A stretch of 64,000 nt of DNA from Fasciola hepatica (GCA_948099385.1 CANUEZ040000020.1:11053501-11117500), one strand, 5' to 3'. Numbered from the stretch's first letter, positions 1-11,449 are shown. Notes: a model not told the origin generated them from the letters alone. A program made the numbers and translations.

Positions 1-594
1 TTGTTAGTCGATGTGAGCAAATATGATTGGTAGACTGGCTGGTTCATGAGCTCACGGGTCTCGAGTGAAATGCTACATGGGATATGCAAACCTCGTCGTT
101 GGTTCATGTTCTGCAGGCTCCCTGCCTGTGTGGTGAAATATTGTGGACTGTAGCCTTGTCGATAACTTGTTTTCAGGGAGATTTTCAACCCTCTAACGAT
201 GTGTGTCATCTCTGTAGTACACTTCACTTGCTCACCTTAGCAACCTCTCTCCAGAGAGTCATTTCACTGAGGTGATATTCCTTCACTTGTAATCTCCGCG
301 AAACCGTTTTATTACCTACCCGGACGGGATTCTATCAGACTCCGTTGCTCCGGGGGCCCCGACACCTCTTTCATTTTACCCGATTTGTTCAACTTCTCTA
401 TAGAATCTAGTTCTCCCCCTACCCGATTGAAAAGCTCTGCAATTACCAGCTTGCGTAAACAGTTGCATTCGTTTACTTAAACATGGCCCTTCAAGTAACA
501 CTCCGATTATCTTCAAAGTAATGAAGAATCTCCTCAAAAGTAAGATGACGTCCCAAGCTTTAAAGGCAACTTCATCAGTGTAGGTCAAAGGGGT
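1..594. other. no recognisable feature
   Basis: I see no coding family, RNA gene or clear repeat here. Short open frames on both strands have no recognisable domain. Confidence 0.5.
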
Positions 595-2315
595 TCCCTG
601 AAAAACCGTGCATGCTCTACTTGTCTGTCAGGCTTCTTGAACTCAGTGACGAAAGATGTCGACAACAGCTTGTCCTTGACCCTCATATTGCTGACATTGA
701 AAGCCTAACAAGCTTTTGAGCAATAACTAGACAGTGTGCATCAAGCCTGAACTCAAGCCAGATGGATTGACAGTTTTTACGATAAAGGATTATAAAATGG
801 ACAACATTGCAAAGTACATACAAACCCCAGACTTGCGATCACAAAGGCTCAAAAAGAAGGTCCAGTTTACGGCGTCAGACCAGCTAGCGCGTGAGTCACA
901 TAGTTCTATATAGGATGTGGCAAAGTTGCGCTTTGGGATCAAGTAAACAAGGTTTGGTTCGCAGAATTGTAGGTGGCATGGAGCACATGATTAATGCATG
1001 CAGTCGAGTTTATCCAGAGAGCCAAGGTATTGCATTGTCCTTGAAGTGATTTCCTCAAACAGTCGTTACAGAAAGCTTTCACGAAGTTCAACCCACTCGG
1101 CTTCTATTACAGAGTAAAACGTATGCCATTAAGGAACATTACCCTGGTCGGTTAGCTTTTTCTTTCACCTACTGTTACCAGCTGTTTCAGACAAATAGAT
1201 CAGTCTCCAAACCCAAACCCCTTCGTTAGTGTTGTAGTCCAACGTAGCTTTCTGGATCCGATACTCTTCCTCACGTATATGAATCACTTTTTTCTTCCTG
1301 TTCGCCATAGCAGACTCCACCTCTCTGCGGACGATACCAAAACTTTTGCACGCTTTTCACTCCAAAAAGCTCACTTCAATTATGAACGATATTTCGCTGA
1401 ATATGTCAGCACTTAGTCCTTTGAGGAAATTGTCAGCTCAGCAATATTTTCACCTCTAAGTACGAATCCACCGGGTGAATTCGGAACTGAAGGCCCTCCA
1501 TTTTCCCGCTACTCGTTGATAAGGAGTTCGGGCTTGGAGTACCCGGCCACTCACTTCGTTGGAACACATCCACTCAAACGGCGAAAATCAGAAGGCTGAC
1601 TGGCCTGCCCCATAGAACTGAACTGAATTGAATTGTATATTTCTTGACCATGGCCACTACATATGCGCAGGGCAAGATAAGAGAAAACAGCAGTATACGT
1701 AAATGTGAGGTATTCACATTTTCTAAATTTATGAATCACACAGCAACCGAAATACAAACAGTAAAGTCATGTAGTGTTTGAGTGAACTAAAGTGGCAATG
1801 GTTGAAGCGGGAATTTTAAATCGGTTTCTTATTCGGTGAGGAGAACTTCAGCACCTATAAAACCGCTTCAGGCTCTTTCTAATCATTTGCCGGGTAATCC
1901 ACTGTGGCTTGTGCTAATGGTATGGAGTGGCTAGTGAGAAGGTTCAGGGGGCAATGGCCAAAGAGCTAATAGCCCTCTGTAACGAAGACGTCTACGAAGG
2001 ACTCGTCCAACGTTCAAAACTAAGTTCGCTTTCGCTTAGGAGCGTAAAGCTGGGCCCTAAATTCTTCCGCGGCCTTATTGGAAATGGGGTCCTCGTAGCA
2101 GCATCACTGTTCAGGGACTTGTGGAATTCGCAGTATCCTTTGAGATCGGGAGACAACACAGTTACCGCTCATATTTCTAGAGATGCTCCTGAATCCAATT
2201 ATTTCCAGGTCAAGTGTGTGGCTTAATGGAAGAAACTGACACAAAATATAGTTTCGACTAGGCCCTTCGAGACACTTGAGACCCACTCAGAGAGATACTA
2301 CAAGGTACGATCGTG
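595..2315 (+). mobile_element. CR1/Jockey-like LINE remnant: RT core and C-terminal tail
   Basis: This is a decayed non-LTR retrotransposon; an intact copy would encode the reverse transcriptase that copies its own RNA. Read across several frames, 604-760 gives an RT palm N-terminal stretch (FLNSVTKDVDN). From about 1,190 to 1,420 one frame gives SVVVQRSFLDPILFLTYM, the counterpart of the usual GVPQGSVLGPLLF block, then the catalytic Asp pair in SADDTKTF at 1,330-1,335. The block at 1,507-1,605 (LGVPGHSLRWNTSTQT) matches the region after the catalytic site. From 1,927 a frame gives EKVQGAMAKELIALCNED and, after one TAA at 2,224, continues as WKKLTQNIVSTRPFETLE to a TGA near 2,311. This is the typical ORF2 terminus (WN-LP--VV---F). 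No endonuclease is seen, so the copy is probably 5'-truncated. Family assignment is from motif recognition only. Confidence 0.75.
1927..2313 (+). pseudogene. LINE ORF2 C-terminal tail with one internal stop
   Basis: This is the best-preserved part of the first LINE. The frame reads 99 codons to a TAA at 2,224-2,226, then about 28 more codons in the same frame to a TGA. The order EKVQ-A-K, then YEGLVQRSKLSSLSLR, then WKKLTQNIV is that of the conserved region after the RT in CR1-type ORF2 proteins. The first ATG is not a genuine start: the domain is the end of a longer polyprotein whose upstream part lies in other frames. Taken alone, the open frame would be mistaken for a small hypothetical gene. 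Confidence 0.7.
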
Positions 2316-3117
2316 ATCAACCTTTTACACTCCTTCTTAGGTGAAGGAAGGCTTCTGTATTTCGGCTAGGTATCTAAAAGCATGCAAACTCCATTGACTA
2401 AAAACCACAGGCCTTTGCGCCGTACCCTATGCGTGCCCATTACCCTGACTTCATTGAAATTCCTCCATTTACTTTTCTTTTCTTTTGTACCTGATCTTGT
2501 CATCTATGCATTAAGCTCTGTGCAAAACTTTTACGAGAACTTCTGTACCAGAACTTTCAATTATGATGCCAAACTAACTAAATTTAAACGCCAGTTGCCA
2601 AGCCACCGCTTATTTTCCTCACATTGAACTCAACCCGTTTTTATTCCACAATTTTTCACAAAAGTATTGTTTAACTTAAAACAAGTAACTCAAGGTTCAG
2701 TCTCCAACTTTTGGCTCAGCCAGGTAGCCTTCACTTATTCATTTTTGCTGCCTCCAAAGCCACGGTATGGCCGTCATTCCTTTGCATTTCGATGTTTACT
2801 CATTCAATTTACCTCTATTTCTATCGATTCTTGCTATTCTTCGTTTCTCTTTGCACATGGATAACTCTAGCGAAAATTAGAATTCCACATCAATGTTCCT
2901 GTGGAACGGTACTTCACCCTTGGAAACCTCGCGAGGTGGACCCATACCTTTATGTCTAAGGCTCTTTATTTTGAAATAGTAATTCCACGTTAACTTGTAT
3001 TTCACTTTACGCCTTATTTTTTTAGACAAGACTAATTAGCATCACCTCAAGAAACTGGTCCATTACCAAGAATAACCGTATTTTTCCGATTCAGTTTTCC
3101 ATTTCAGTAAGCAGTTT
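2316..3117. other. no recognisable feature (AT-rich spacer)
   Basis: T-rich sequence with short frames coding mostly Phe, Leu and Ser. I see no domain, RNA gene or tandem repeat. It separates the first LINE remnant from the Gypsy gag remnant. Confidence 0.5.
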
Positions 3118-3239
3118 TTGGTTTGGTCCGTCTTAAGAGATGTACTGTTCATATGTTCTTATCTCCAGATTGCGACTTTAGGCGAATACTCAAAAATTTA
3201 TCAACATCGATCTCCCCCTTGGCCACAGTACCGGCTGGC

Positions 3240-3590
3240 GGCCGACCTCTGCAGAGCAAGCAGTGATATTTTTCACCGAAGTCCTCAAGCCCGTGAAATT
3301 ATCCTGGATAGCAAAATCAGCTATGAAGTCACCAGATGGCTCTGTTACCTGCAGGAGCAGGCGGTTGAGGAAGAGCGGCAGGAACGCCACCATTGCCCAG
3401 ATGCCAGTTTTACCCATTGTCTTCCTCCTGCACAGCCTATTGCTACGACTCCCCCAAAATCAATAGCATCTGACCTGTGGTGGTATCACAAAAGGAGAAC
3501 CAGCCACGTCTAGCAGTTGCGGACCCCACTGGCCGCGCCTGCTAAAAGGCTGGTGGGGGAGAAGTGGGAAGTACAGCCTACGGAGCTAGT
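3240..3590 (+). pseudogene. Gypsy (Ty3-like) gag C-terminal remnant
   Basis: Gag is the structural protein of LTR-retrotransposon particles. The frame opened upstream at 3,118 contains REIILDSKISYEVTRW followed by EQAVEEERQERHH. In flatworm Gypsy gags I recall a matching stretch before the nucleocapsid (V--IL----------LA-LADRVVE). It then runs through a Pro/Ser-rich spacer to SDLWWYHKR at about 3,468-3,495, the counterpart of the (C)WYH-RFG motif that starts the zinc-binding C terminus. Here the first Cys reads as Trp, and a TAG at 3,511 stops the frame before the rest. The neighbouring frame carries pieces of the same region, which points to frameshifts. The protease remnant of a similar element begins 0.8 kb downstream on the same strand, but the DNA between is unrecognised, so one element is likely but unproven. 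Confidence 0.5.
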
Positions 3591-4084
3591 ATGATCACTA
3601 GCTTTCCACATTAAAAAGAAAGGGGAGGATACACTGCTGCTGATAACTTGACTTTCTCCGCATTTGATTGCTTATGAAAAGTTTGAAATGCGGCGCAACA
3701 AGTAGGCACGCTCGTCATGGCAACCTACTGGCCTTTTCCCCCGAGATGTTGATCTTCAAAAGGGCAGAGAAACTTTTAACGACTGTTCCTACACAGTTGT
3801 GAGGGGAAGTGAACTTTGATCTTTTGCAGTTCATAATACCGAAAACGAAGTGATTTTCCCAAGGGAAGAAGTGAGGTAGTGAAAAATCCTCTGCTTCACC
3901 GAGAGCTGTTGTCAGAGTGACGCTTAAAGGGAAGAGTCCATGAATATTTATTTACACGGCGACTACAAGATCACGGTTGAGCACAAATGAAGGCTTCTAG
4001 TCACCTAACATTTTAAAAGCGGCTAAACTAGCGAACTATATTATGAAGCGTTTCCACCCACAAAATCAAGCAGTAACAAGCTCC
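3591..4084. other. unrecognised spacer between gag and protease remnants
   Basis: I see no coding match. It lies where the end of Gypsy gag would be expected, so it may be decayed element sequence or a later insertion. Confidence 0.4.
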
Positions 4085-4497
4085 AGTATCCTCCAGACCA
4101 CAGCTTTCACCGTAGAACCACACATCGATAACTGGTTTCGATGGGGCTTCCAGACGTTTCTCCACTCCAAGCTGTGCTAGCTGCAGGAACCGGCATCCTT
4201 ATCACGACTCTGACCGACGAAAATGCCTCAGAAGTCCTTCCTCTGATCGCCACTTTTGTTCATCTCGATCGGGGTACTATCTACATCAGGGACGGTTCGG
4301 TGAGAAGACCTGGCGCGGCAAAGCCGCCTACACCTTCCTAGGTGCTAGACAGGGAAACCAATGTTCCGACGAGTTCCGACAGATAACGCCGTCGGTGGCC
4401 GCAACAACAGTTGTCTGTTTCACGTTCGAGATTTGGTTTCCGATACTCCGTTCCTACCTGACACTGGCACGGCACTGAGTCATTTCAAATGGAGTAG
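4085..4497. repeat. left arm of an inverted repeat (about 0.41 kb)
   Basis: The reverse complement of 5,416-5,829 matches this arm almost base for base. A 66-codon frame starting ATGGGGCTTCCAGACG on the + strand at 4,141 recurs with the same translation on the - strand from 5,772. Similarity fades at about 4,085 outside and 4,497 inside. The arm carries the N-terminal part of a Gypsy protease remnant, so this is duplicated retroelement DNA in head-to-head orientation rather than terminal repeats of a DNA transposon. Confidence 0.85.
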
Positions 4498-4740
4498 GTG
4501 GTGTAATCATACCACCAACCCGAAAACTACTTGCCGCCAACGAGAATCTCATCGCATTTTACTGCCTAAGCTTCTCTTGCCCCCAACTTGAGCCTAAGTT
4601 GCACTTTCCGTCGGGATTTTAAAGGAGTAAATGTCCATTATCCCATTCTAGGTACCAATTCCCTTGGCCTTTTTGACCCCCTGGTTGGCACACGATGCCG
4701 GAGAGATGTCGACCTCCAGACCCTCTTTCCGTAACTGGTT
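4350..4740 (+). pseudogene. Gypsy aspartic protease (retropepsin) remnant
   Basis: Retropepsin cleaves the Gag-Pol polyprotein. One frame gives NNSCLFHVRDLVSDTPFLP followed by DTG at 4,460-4,468. This has the shape of the flatworm Gypsy motif (RLF-V-D--S---FLVDTGAE-S), with the catalytic Asp-Thr-Gly kept. After a frame change, about 4,616-4,735 gives HYPILGTNSLGLFDPLVGTR, the second retropepsin motif (PILG-DFL--F-LLVD--R). Several stops and shifts interrupt it. The first half lies in the left arm of the inverted repeat; the second half lies in the loop and is missing from the other copy, so this side is the more complete one. No RT follows. Confidence 0.65.
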
Positions 4741-5019
4741 CATATTCTCCCGCGAATCGTGTCACTTCGCGTTTTGCCAGTTCCGCAAAAACCTACAAAG
4801 TATCTTATTCCCGATGCCAAGTGTCTTTTTAATTCATTAAGTCCTTCGTCTTCACCCAAAACGAGCACACCAACCAGACCGTTGTTCTTTCGCGTTTTTA
4901 TTCCCTATAAATTCCAGAAACCCCTCCTTGAAAGCAATACTCAAGTGAGCTTTGCTACCGGAAGTAGCACGAGGACAGTTCTTGCTTCCGTTCTGGTTAA
5001 ATTAGAACTAAAAACGCAG

Positions 5020-5051
<32 letters not shown>

Positions 5052-5415
5052 AACATGTATATTTATATAATATTATTTACTGACCAAGCCTTCATCCTAC
5101 TTTTTCAAATAATCAGCCACCCTACAAGAGCGCTTAGTATTGAAGTGTAAGGTCCAGGGTCAGCGATGCCCTCCCCTCACAAAACTACTCCCCCTGAGGG
5201 AGCCGCAAACCCGGAGACAATAAAATTAACTTTATTGAAGTTATGCTCCATGTACGTATGCATAAATTTACCCTCTAAAAGCCGTGTTACTTATAATCCT
5301 CTTCCACCGTGCCCGATAGTTTCGCTGTAAAATTTATACAAAGTGAATAAGACATAATAAATTTGTCAATTTATTAACGAATATCAGGCCAAAGTCCGGA
5401 GTGAATTTCTTTACC
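4498..5415. other. loop of the inverted duplication
   Basis: Holds the second half of the protease remnant (to about 4,740), then unrecognised DNA, a dinucleotide repeat, and AT-rich sequence up to the right arm. Confidence 0.6.
5025..5050. repeat. (AT)13 microsatellite
   Basis: Thirteen perfect AT units, followed by AT-rich sequence. It lies near the middle of the loop of the surrounding inverted duplication. Confidence 0.95.
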
Positions 5416-5829
5416 TTACTTTATTTGGAATGACTCAGTGCCGTGCCAGTGTCAGGTAGGAACGGAGTATCGGAAACCAAATCTCGAACGTGAAACAGAC
5501 AACTGCTGTTGCGGCCACCGACGGCGTTATCTGTCGGAACTCGTCGGAACATTGGTTTCCCTGTCTAGCACCTAGGAAGGTGTAGGCGGCTTTGCCGCGC
5601 CAGGTCTTCTCACCGAACCGTCCCTGATGTAGATAGTACCCCGATCGAGATGAACAAAAGTGGCGATCAGAGGAAGGACTTCTGAGGCATTTTCGTCGGT
5701 CAGAGTCGTGATAAGGATGCCGGTTCCTGCAGCTAGCACAGCTTGGAGTGGAGAAACGTCTGGAAGCCCCATCGAAACCAGTTATCGATGTGTGGTTCTA
5801 CAGTGAAAGCTGTGACCTGGAGACTACTC
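5416..5829. repeat. right arm of the inverted repeat, with - strand protease fragment
   Basis: Reverse complement of 4,085-4,497. It carries the protease N-terminal piece on the minus strand, with DTG at 5,445-5,453, and stops abruptly at about 5,416. The second protease motif is absent from the adjoining DNA. A few differences near the outer end (about 5,800-5,829) show the two arms are not strictly identical. Confidence 0.85.
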
Positions 5830-6889
5830 GAGATAGCACTGCAGTTGCCTTTAGCCGGTGCCTTGCAAGTGTGCCTCTGGGTAAAAACGACCGAGGTTCC
5901 GATGTGTATCTGACTTGAGGACACACGAACAATTGTATTGATCATCTGGAGCGGTTCATTTTGAAAAATAAGAAATCGCGTTCTGAGTATTACAGATGCA
6001 ATAACTGTGGGCACAAAATGTGTGCTACCGACATAAACTTTCTTCCGTAGATGACTCTTTAATTACTCGAGCTTATTTTCGCCGTGAACACCATGTAGGT
6101 TCACTGTTTTAGTTGGTTGAATTCGGGAGTAATCATTAGATTTTTGCTAGGTTAAATGCACTCTCAGTGCTTGGGGGAGAGATGAAGAAATGGGGGGATA
6201 AAGAAATTCTAAAAGGCACGGAAAAGGGAGGAGGTGATGCTTGCTGGTTGCCCAAGTACACTAAAGCCTTTTGATTGGGCACGCGGGTCCGATGCTTCGC
6301 ACCTCAGAGCAGAAAATGCGCACAGCTTTGACACACGTTGGCTCTTGGGCTCAAGAGCTGATTAGTTACGAGTTCTGTGCGTGTTGTTTTTTATTGTTTA
6401 GTAAGAACATTGAATGCTGTCAGTGACAACACAAAATTATGCTCAGGCCGTGCCTAAAATCAGACTTTGGATACTGAGGCTTATACTTACATTTCCTTGA
6501 AAAATTCTGAAAGTCTTGAACCGATATGCTGTTTTTGGACTCATGCCGCATTCGGATGTCGCGCCGATCTCCATGCCAATAACAATGGTAACATCTATGG
6601 TACATTTTTCAGATTTCATTGAGACGCGCGGAACAGCGCATGATTAGTAAGCGCAGTTCTCATAAGGTACGAGAATTTTAGAAACTCTGCAGGGAGAACG
6701 CGGATAAGTTAATTGTGTGTTAGTATTTGCACACATGTTAACGCTGTATAGGTGACCGTTTCTCTATTGTGGTCAACATGCACATGTAGATGCGTCATCA
6801 AGGTAGACAAAACTGCTAAGAATTACAAAAGGATATGAAATTACGACGGAGCAAAAAGACAACCCTGAACTGGCAATACAGCAATAAAC
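5830..6889. other. no recognisable feature
   Basis: I see no domain, RNA gene or repeat. A 93-codon minus-strand frame that starts here and runs into the right arm has no recognisable family. Confidence 0.45.
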
Positions 6890-6910
6890 AGCTTGACTTT
6901 GTTTCTGCAG

Positions 6911-7166
6911 AATGAAGTGATATCGGCTTTTCTGGTGGACACGAAATACTTTTTATTCTACGGTGGGGCAAGTAGATCCAAAGCCAACTATGAATATGAT
7001 GAGAGTAACGTTATTGGTAAATTCTGGCGACGTTATATCGGTAGAAATTATGCAGACAACCACTACTCCGAAGTTCAGGGTGCCGTTTCGGACATAAAGC
7101 AGTGGCTGTACACTAGAACTAACGGACTTAACCAGGCAAATGTCCCGCAACAAGCTCAAAAAGGAT
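6911..7166 (+). other. possible exon-like open stretch, unrecognised
   Basis: An open frame follows TTTCTGCAG (a plausible splice acceptor ending at 6,910) and reads EVISAFLVDTKYFLFYGG, then a charged, Tyr-rich segment (NVIGKFWRRYIGRNYADN) to a stop at 7,166. I do not recognise the protein. It resembles coding sequence more than the surrounding DNA in its mixed amino-acid use, but no paired exon, start or polyadenylation context is visible. It may equally be a chance frame. Confidence 0.15.
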
Positions 7167-7344
7167 AACGCAAGCTTGCCCAGCCAAGTGTCAGGCCCTG
7201 AGCGTACCGCTGTATTTCTGGAAGGGGATTCAGACTTGAAGGCTATCAGTTCCCATCCCTTGGACGGGAGCTCCGGATCACTGGTACTTCCAAAAGGCTC
7301 TCGCAATAAACGTCTTAACCTGCAGTTCCCTCGGTTCTAAGAAG

Positions 7345-8439
7345 GATTGCCATAACAAAGGCTAGTTTGCACTTCATTGTTCCAGTGTACTCATTACCGA
7401 GGCCAAAGTAGCCCATATCACCGTGGCTTGAATCCACTTCACATTTCCTGTTAGTGGACAGACAAACCAAACCTTAGAGAATCCTGCGGCACAAGGCTTG
7501 GTAGACTCGACGTCCACGGATGGAAAGTGAGCATCTGTTACCACAATCCAATTACCCTTGTAGTAAACCTTCTGACACCTGCCGCCTCGAAACATGAACA
7601 CCGGATTCAGAAGTACCGTCAGGCCGCGGTTTCATGGTCAGTATTCAAACTGAGGTTCAGAATTGAGTAAGCTTTCGCCCCTGTACCGCACACTAGGTTC
7701 CCGCTGCGGATGGGATCACTTCGGTACTCCTGCGTCTGTATTTGACGGACTTACCCGTCTGATTAAACTAATCGCCTGGCATTACTTTTTAGCCCTTGGC
7801 ATATCACAACCGGGCTCAAACACCGTGGATAAGACAGTAATGGCTGCAACGTTAGGAAGTTACCGAACCTTGCAGCACACTCCACAAACGCGGGGATGTG
7901 CTTAAAACTAGAATCAACCTCATATTTTATTGAGTGAGAAAGCAGACAACAAGGTTTTGACGTAGTGCACAAGTTCCAGCTCGACGCCCAATTATTTTTG
8001 TTTTCTGTATTACCTTCTTTCATGTAGTATTCGCACCGCTGAAATCGAGAGAGCTGGACAACTGGCTGAGGCTGCCAAAGCAGTTGAAGCTTTTAGTAAC
8101 AGAACATGGTCCCAAAATGGCCAGTAAGGAGACAAGCACGTCACGCCTGAAAACCAGCAGGGGCACATAAGGTAGAAACAGAAATTGAATGATGGGTATC
8201 TATGTCTTTAAGAGGATGAAATTGCCATATGAAGTCCTTTGTTTTCGTTTCTTAGGCGCTAAGAACAGCACAATAGGTCTAGTAAGGGAGACCCAAGGGA
8301 ACATAAAGTAATGGTCCAAAACGGTAGAAAGGTGAAGGAACGAAATGTTAGTCCTGGGAACCCGTCCAAACTCCCATGAAGGTTTCTTAGCTCGGTCTAT
8401 CAACAAAGTCCTTCGGTGGGTTATTTCAAAGTAAAAATA
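7345..8439. other. no recognisable feature
   Basis: Short frames on both strands show no known domain. The next supported sequence is the LINE linker that starts near 8,440. Confidence 0.45.
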
Positions 8440-10060
8440 TTGTTAAACACAAAGTCCTCCTAAGCGTTCACACGCGTACCAGGAACTTCTACATAGAGCT
8501 TGCTCATGTAGCTAAAGCTAAATCTGACATTTCAGATGTATGGCACGTAAGTGGTGCAAGGACGGTGAGCGACAAAGAAACCGCCACTAAGCTGGCTACA
8601 TACCAGTCTTCGGCGTTCGCCGTCAGCCTATGGCAGAATCTGAGAACCAGCGGCGCGGCCGCGGCGGGGGCTTCTCTCAGGGGAGGAATGAATCGACGAG
8701 TTCTCGATGGCGCGGATCAGGCGAATTCCTAGCATATTAAAATCACGTAACACTCCAGACTTTGATTAGATTTCGCTTCCTAAGCTTCAACGTGTGCCGA
8801 CCAACAAAAAGATCCACTGTGTAGATTATTTAGACCCTCATCAAGAGCAGGCCAAGTCCCTGAGTAGTGGGAGGCTTAAACAACCTCTCGAAATTTTAAA
8901 AATAGCATACTATTAAAACCCAAGAACTGAAGCTCAGCTGCATTACTATCGGTAGTCTCGGAGGTCATGGAAAACCAGACTGACTACACACTTGAGGATT
9001 TGTTGGGAAAGGTCGCCTGCAAAACTGAACACGTTTTCAGGGCTGAAGACTGTGCCAACCTTGCCCCATCCACGGCATAGACTGATACACCAGGACCGTC
9101 GAAAAAGTAATTCCAGTGGATGTTGTCCTACCGGATCTTTGGAAAGTCTTTGACAAAATGAGCCATTCCCTATCATTAGAAAATCTACTAGATCTGGGGC
9201 TCCGCTAGTCCTCCGTGATCTCAGTGTTACACTATCTATGCTGGTGAAATTTTCAGATTCGAGTAAGGGGGACTGCGTCGGACACATTGTTGCTTAGAGG
9301 GGAGTCACTCGAGGCCGCATGCTAGGACCAAGGCTGTTCTATATCCTAATAAACAGCTTTTCGCTGCAGGTGGATTCTAAACTGCTGTAGAATGCCCACG
9401 AAAACCAATCGTGGGATTTGAACTAATCTGGACAAAGGTGAGCCAAAGGCACAACTGAGCTGCCTACACCGACGGTTGGTCTTGAACCGTCTTTCATTTA
9501 CCACACACAAATGCCAGGTAAAGCCCATTTGGGGAAGCTGGGCCAGCGAGTGCTTGTTATATGTTGGCACATCAAAGATGACGAAGTATGAGAGAGATCT
9601 AGACTCAGTGGTCTGCAGCGATCTATTTCATTTAACTAACTGTAATATCCCTACTCGCAAGGCGGCTTTCAGACTAAACAAGCTCGATTCACTTCTGGGA
9701 GGGCTTATTTCTAATACATTCCGCAAGATCGTTTCCATACTCATCGGGACCAGTTGGGAGATAAGCTCGCAGCCACGTCCCCTAATCCTTAGGTGGGATA
9801 AAACACATTCGAGGGGGAACCGCGAATTGCTTGCATGGCCCACTGAACAGATATTGTGGTTACAGACTTCACGACTTAATTTTTTACAGCTTGGAGTGGA
9901 GACTGCCATGGGGAGACCTCATATCTTGAGGAACACTCTTATTACTCGAGGCCGCCAGGACTATTACCTGTCCATATTAGCATCCATGTCGTATCCGCAC
10001 GGTCACTCTCTGAATCCGAAGGGGCGAACCCCACGACTGAGGACCAGGAAGTGGTTTTAG
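8440..10060 (+). mobile_element. CR1-like LINE remnant: linker, RT and C-terminal domain
   Basis: This is a 5'-truncated non-LTR retrotransposon. At about 8,545-8,640 it gives GARTVSDKETATKLATYQSS, like the endonuclease-to-RT linker in which a D--TA--LA-YFSSVF block precedes the RT. About 9,105-9,210 gives DLWKVFDKMSHSLSLENLL (the DFSKAFDKVPH-type palm motif), and about 9,325-9,385 gives GPRLFYILINSF. From 9,476 to a TAG at 10,058 the sequence is open for 194 codons and holds the post-RT domain: THKCQV, then YERDLDSVVCSDL (KDLGVVVS-DL-type), then TRKAAFRLNKL. The catalytic YADD block falls in a gap near 9,385-9,400 and is not seen. No endonuclease is visible. Frames shift several times before 9,476, so RT activity is not expected. 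Confidence 0.75.
9476..10060 (+). pseudogene. LINE ORF2 post-RT domain, 194-codon open stretch
   Basis: This is the longest clean frame of the second LINE. It contains the THKCQV--I motif at its start and the ERDL--VV--DL block near residue 40, followed by the IPTRKAAFRLNKLDSLLGG helix. The later stretch with RPLILRWDK corresponds to the RP-LEY--W region. The starting ATG is internal to the ancestral protein, whose RT lies just upstream in other frames. It is not an independent gene. Confidence 0.6.
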
Positions 10061-11449
10061 TTACGTGTCTGCTGCCCGTGGAAATCGCTACCCGCAACCG
10101 GACTTGAAACTACTTGCAAGCAGTATTTCGGAAGGCAACTCGACAAACATAGGGCCTAGCGGTAACCAGCAGTCCGCCTGAGGCTCTAATCATAGATTTT
10201 GGAATAAGGTCATTTGTAAAGAGTTGTGGTGATGATTAGAGTGCCTCAGTTGGTGTGACGCCAACAAAAATGCAGTTTGTTCGCGGCTTGTTTGAAAATC
10301 GTGTGTTGATCGGGAATAGTATAGGGTTGGGGCGGAGTCCCCAGGTCTTCTGTGTTTCCCATCTATTCTTCTTCTGGCCAATGACGTTCATTTAATGCAC
10401 ACCAGATGAAGAGTCGGATGATAGGGCCAACAAAGCACGCCACAGCAGCACAGCTGTCAAAAGTTCCAAAGCCACACAAGCAAGGCAGCTAAAAACCATC
10501 CTTCTTACCTTTGGTGCGGCCGAACTCAGTAGACCAAAATGAGTGGGGACAAACAGAGTTTGGCACGGTGAGGTGCAGATGGCTCGACCCATAACACAAG
10601 TGAAATGAAAAAGGAAGGAAAGAAATGTGAAATGAAAGAGGAATAACGGGAGGAAAAGGAAAAAGGGTGAGGAAGAATGCTGTGGGATAAGGAAAATGAA
10701 GGGAAAATAATGCGGGATGGAAAGAAATGGGAACTTTAGGAACAAGTGAAAGAATGCGCGAAAACAAAAGGAGAAAAGCCAGACGAGGATAAAAAAGCTT
10801 GTAAAAGATGAAGAGGGAGGGAGAAAACAGGGGATCAGGTGGCTGAAAAGCGAGAAGGAAAAAGAGAAACCAGACCAAACCGCGTTAGTCAGCCTTGAAA
10901 ATGAAAGAAAAACGAATAAATATGGGGTCAGAAACTAAACTTGTCACGATTCATCGGACTTGGAAATTTTGCCTCTCCGTTAACAATCAGCGAGCGTTCA
11001 ACTCCGCGCAGAATTACCAGTATAGACGACCTTCAGCACTCTAGCATGCTACTACTTCCCCAACAGATGGTTAGAACACGAAAGCACAGACGTGAATCAC
11101 GTGGAATCCTCCAACACCTACACTCTCTGAATGACCTCTGCAGGTGAGTTCCATGCAGTACCTGTTTGGGTCATTTTCTTGGAGTGGACGGCCATCTAAG
11201 TACCAAGATCACTCATGGAAGGAGCTGGAATTGCGCATAGTCACAGTTATTACCAATCAGGTTGTTGGAGTCTGTACCAGCAACCGGAGCCATCACTACT
11301 TTTCCTAACCCTGCTTACGCCATAGACTCTTATAAGCACAACGGAAAACAAAGTAGTCTCAGTCAAATCTGGATACCAGGCCGTATCAAAAATGCACAGA
11401 AAGTTGAGCAGCTATAGCAATGTCTCAGGACTTCTGTTCAACACTAAGA
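10061..11449. other. no gene recognised; contains a long purine tract
   Basis: Nothing coding is recognised. The middle holds the purine-rich tract listed separately. Minus-strand frames over that tract are Phe/Leu/Ser/Pro-rich and are composition artefacts. Confidence 0.5.
10602..10880. repeat. purine-rich low-complexity tract (GAAA/GGAA-type)
   Basis: About 280 bases with almost only A and G on the + strand, built from irregular GAAA, GGAA and GAGG words rather than an exact tandem unit. It creates long false open frames on the minus strand. Confidence 0.8.

Noticed and set aside
4141..4341. 66-codon frame found twice, which might suggest a conserved small gene
   Set aside because: Its conservation is explained by the inverted duplication of a retroelement fragment, and the translation has no known domain.
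10392..10878. Two overlapping minus-strand frames (117 and 129 codons)
   Set aside because: They read across a purine-rich tract and are Phe/Leu/Pro/Ser-rich artefacts of it.
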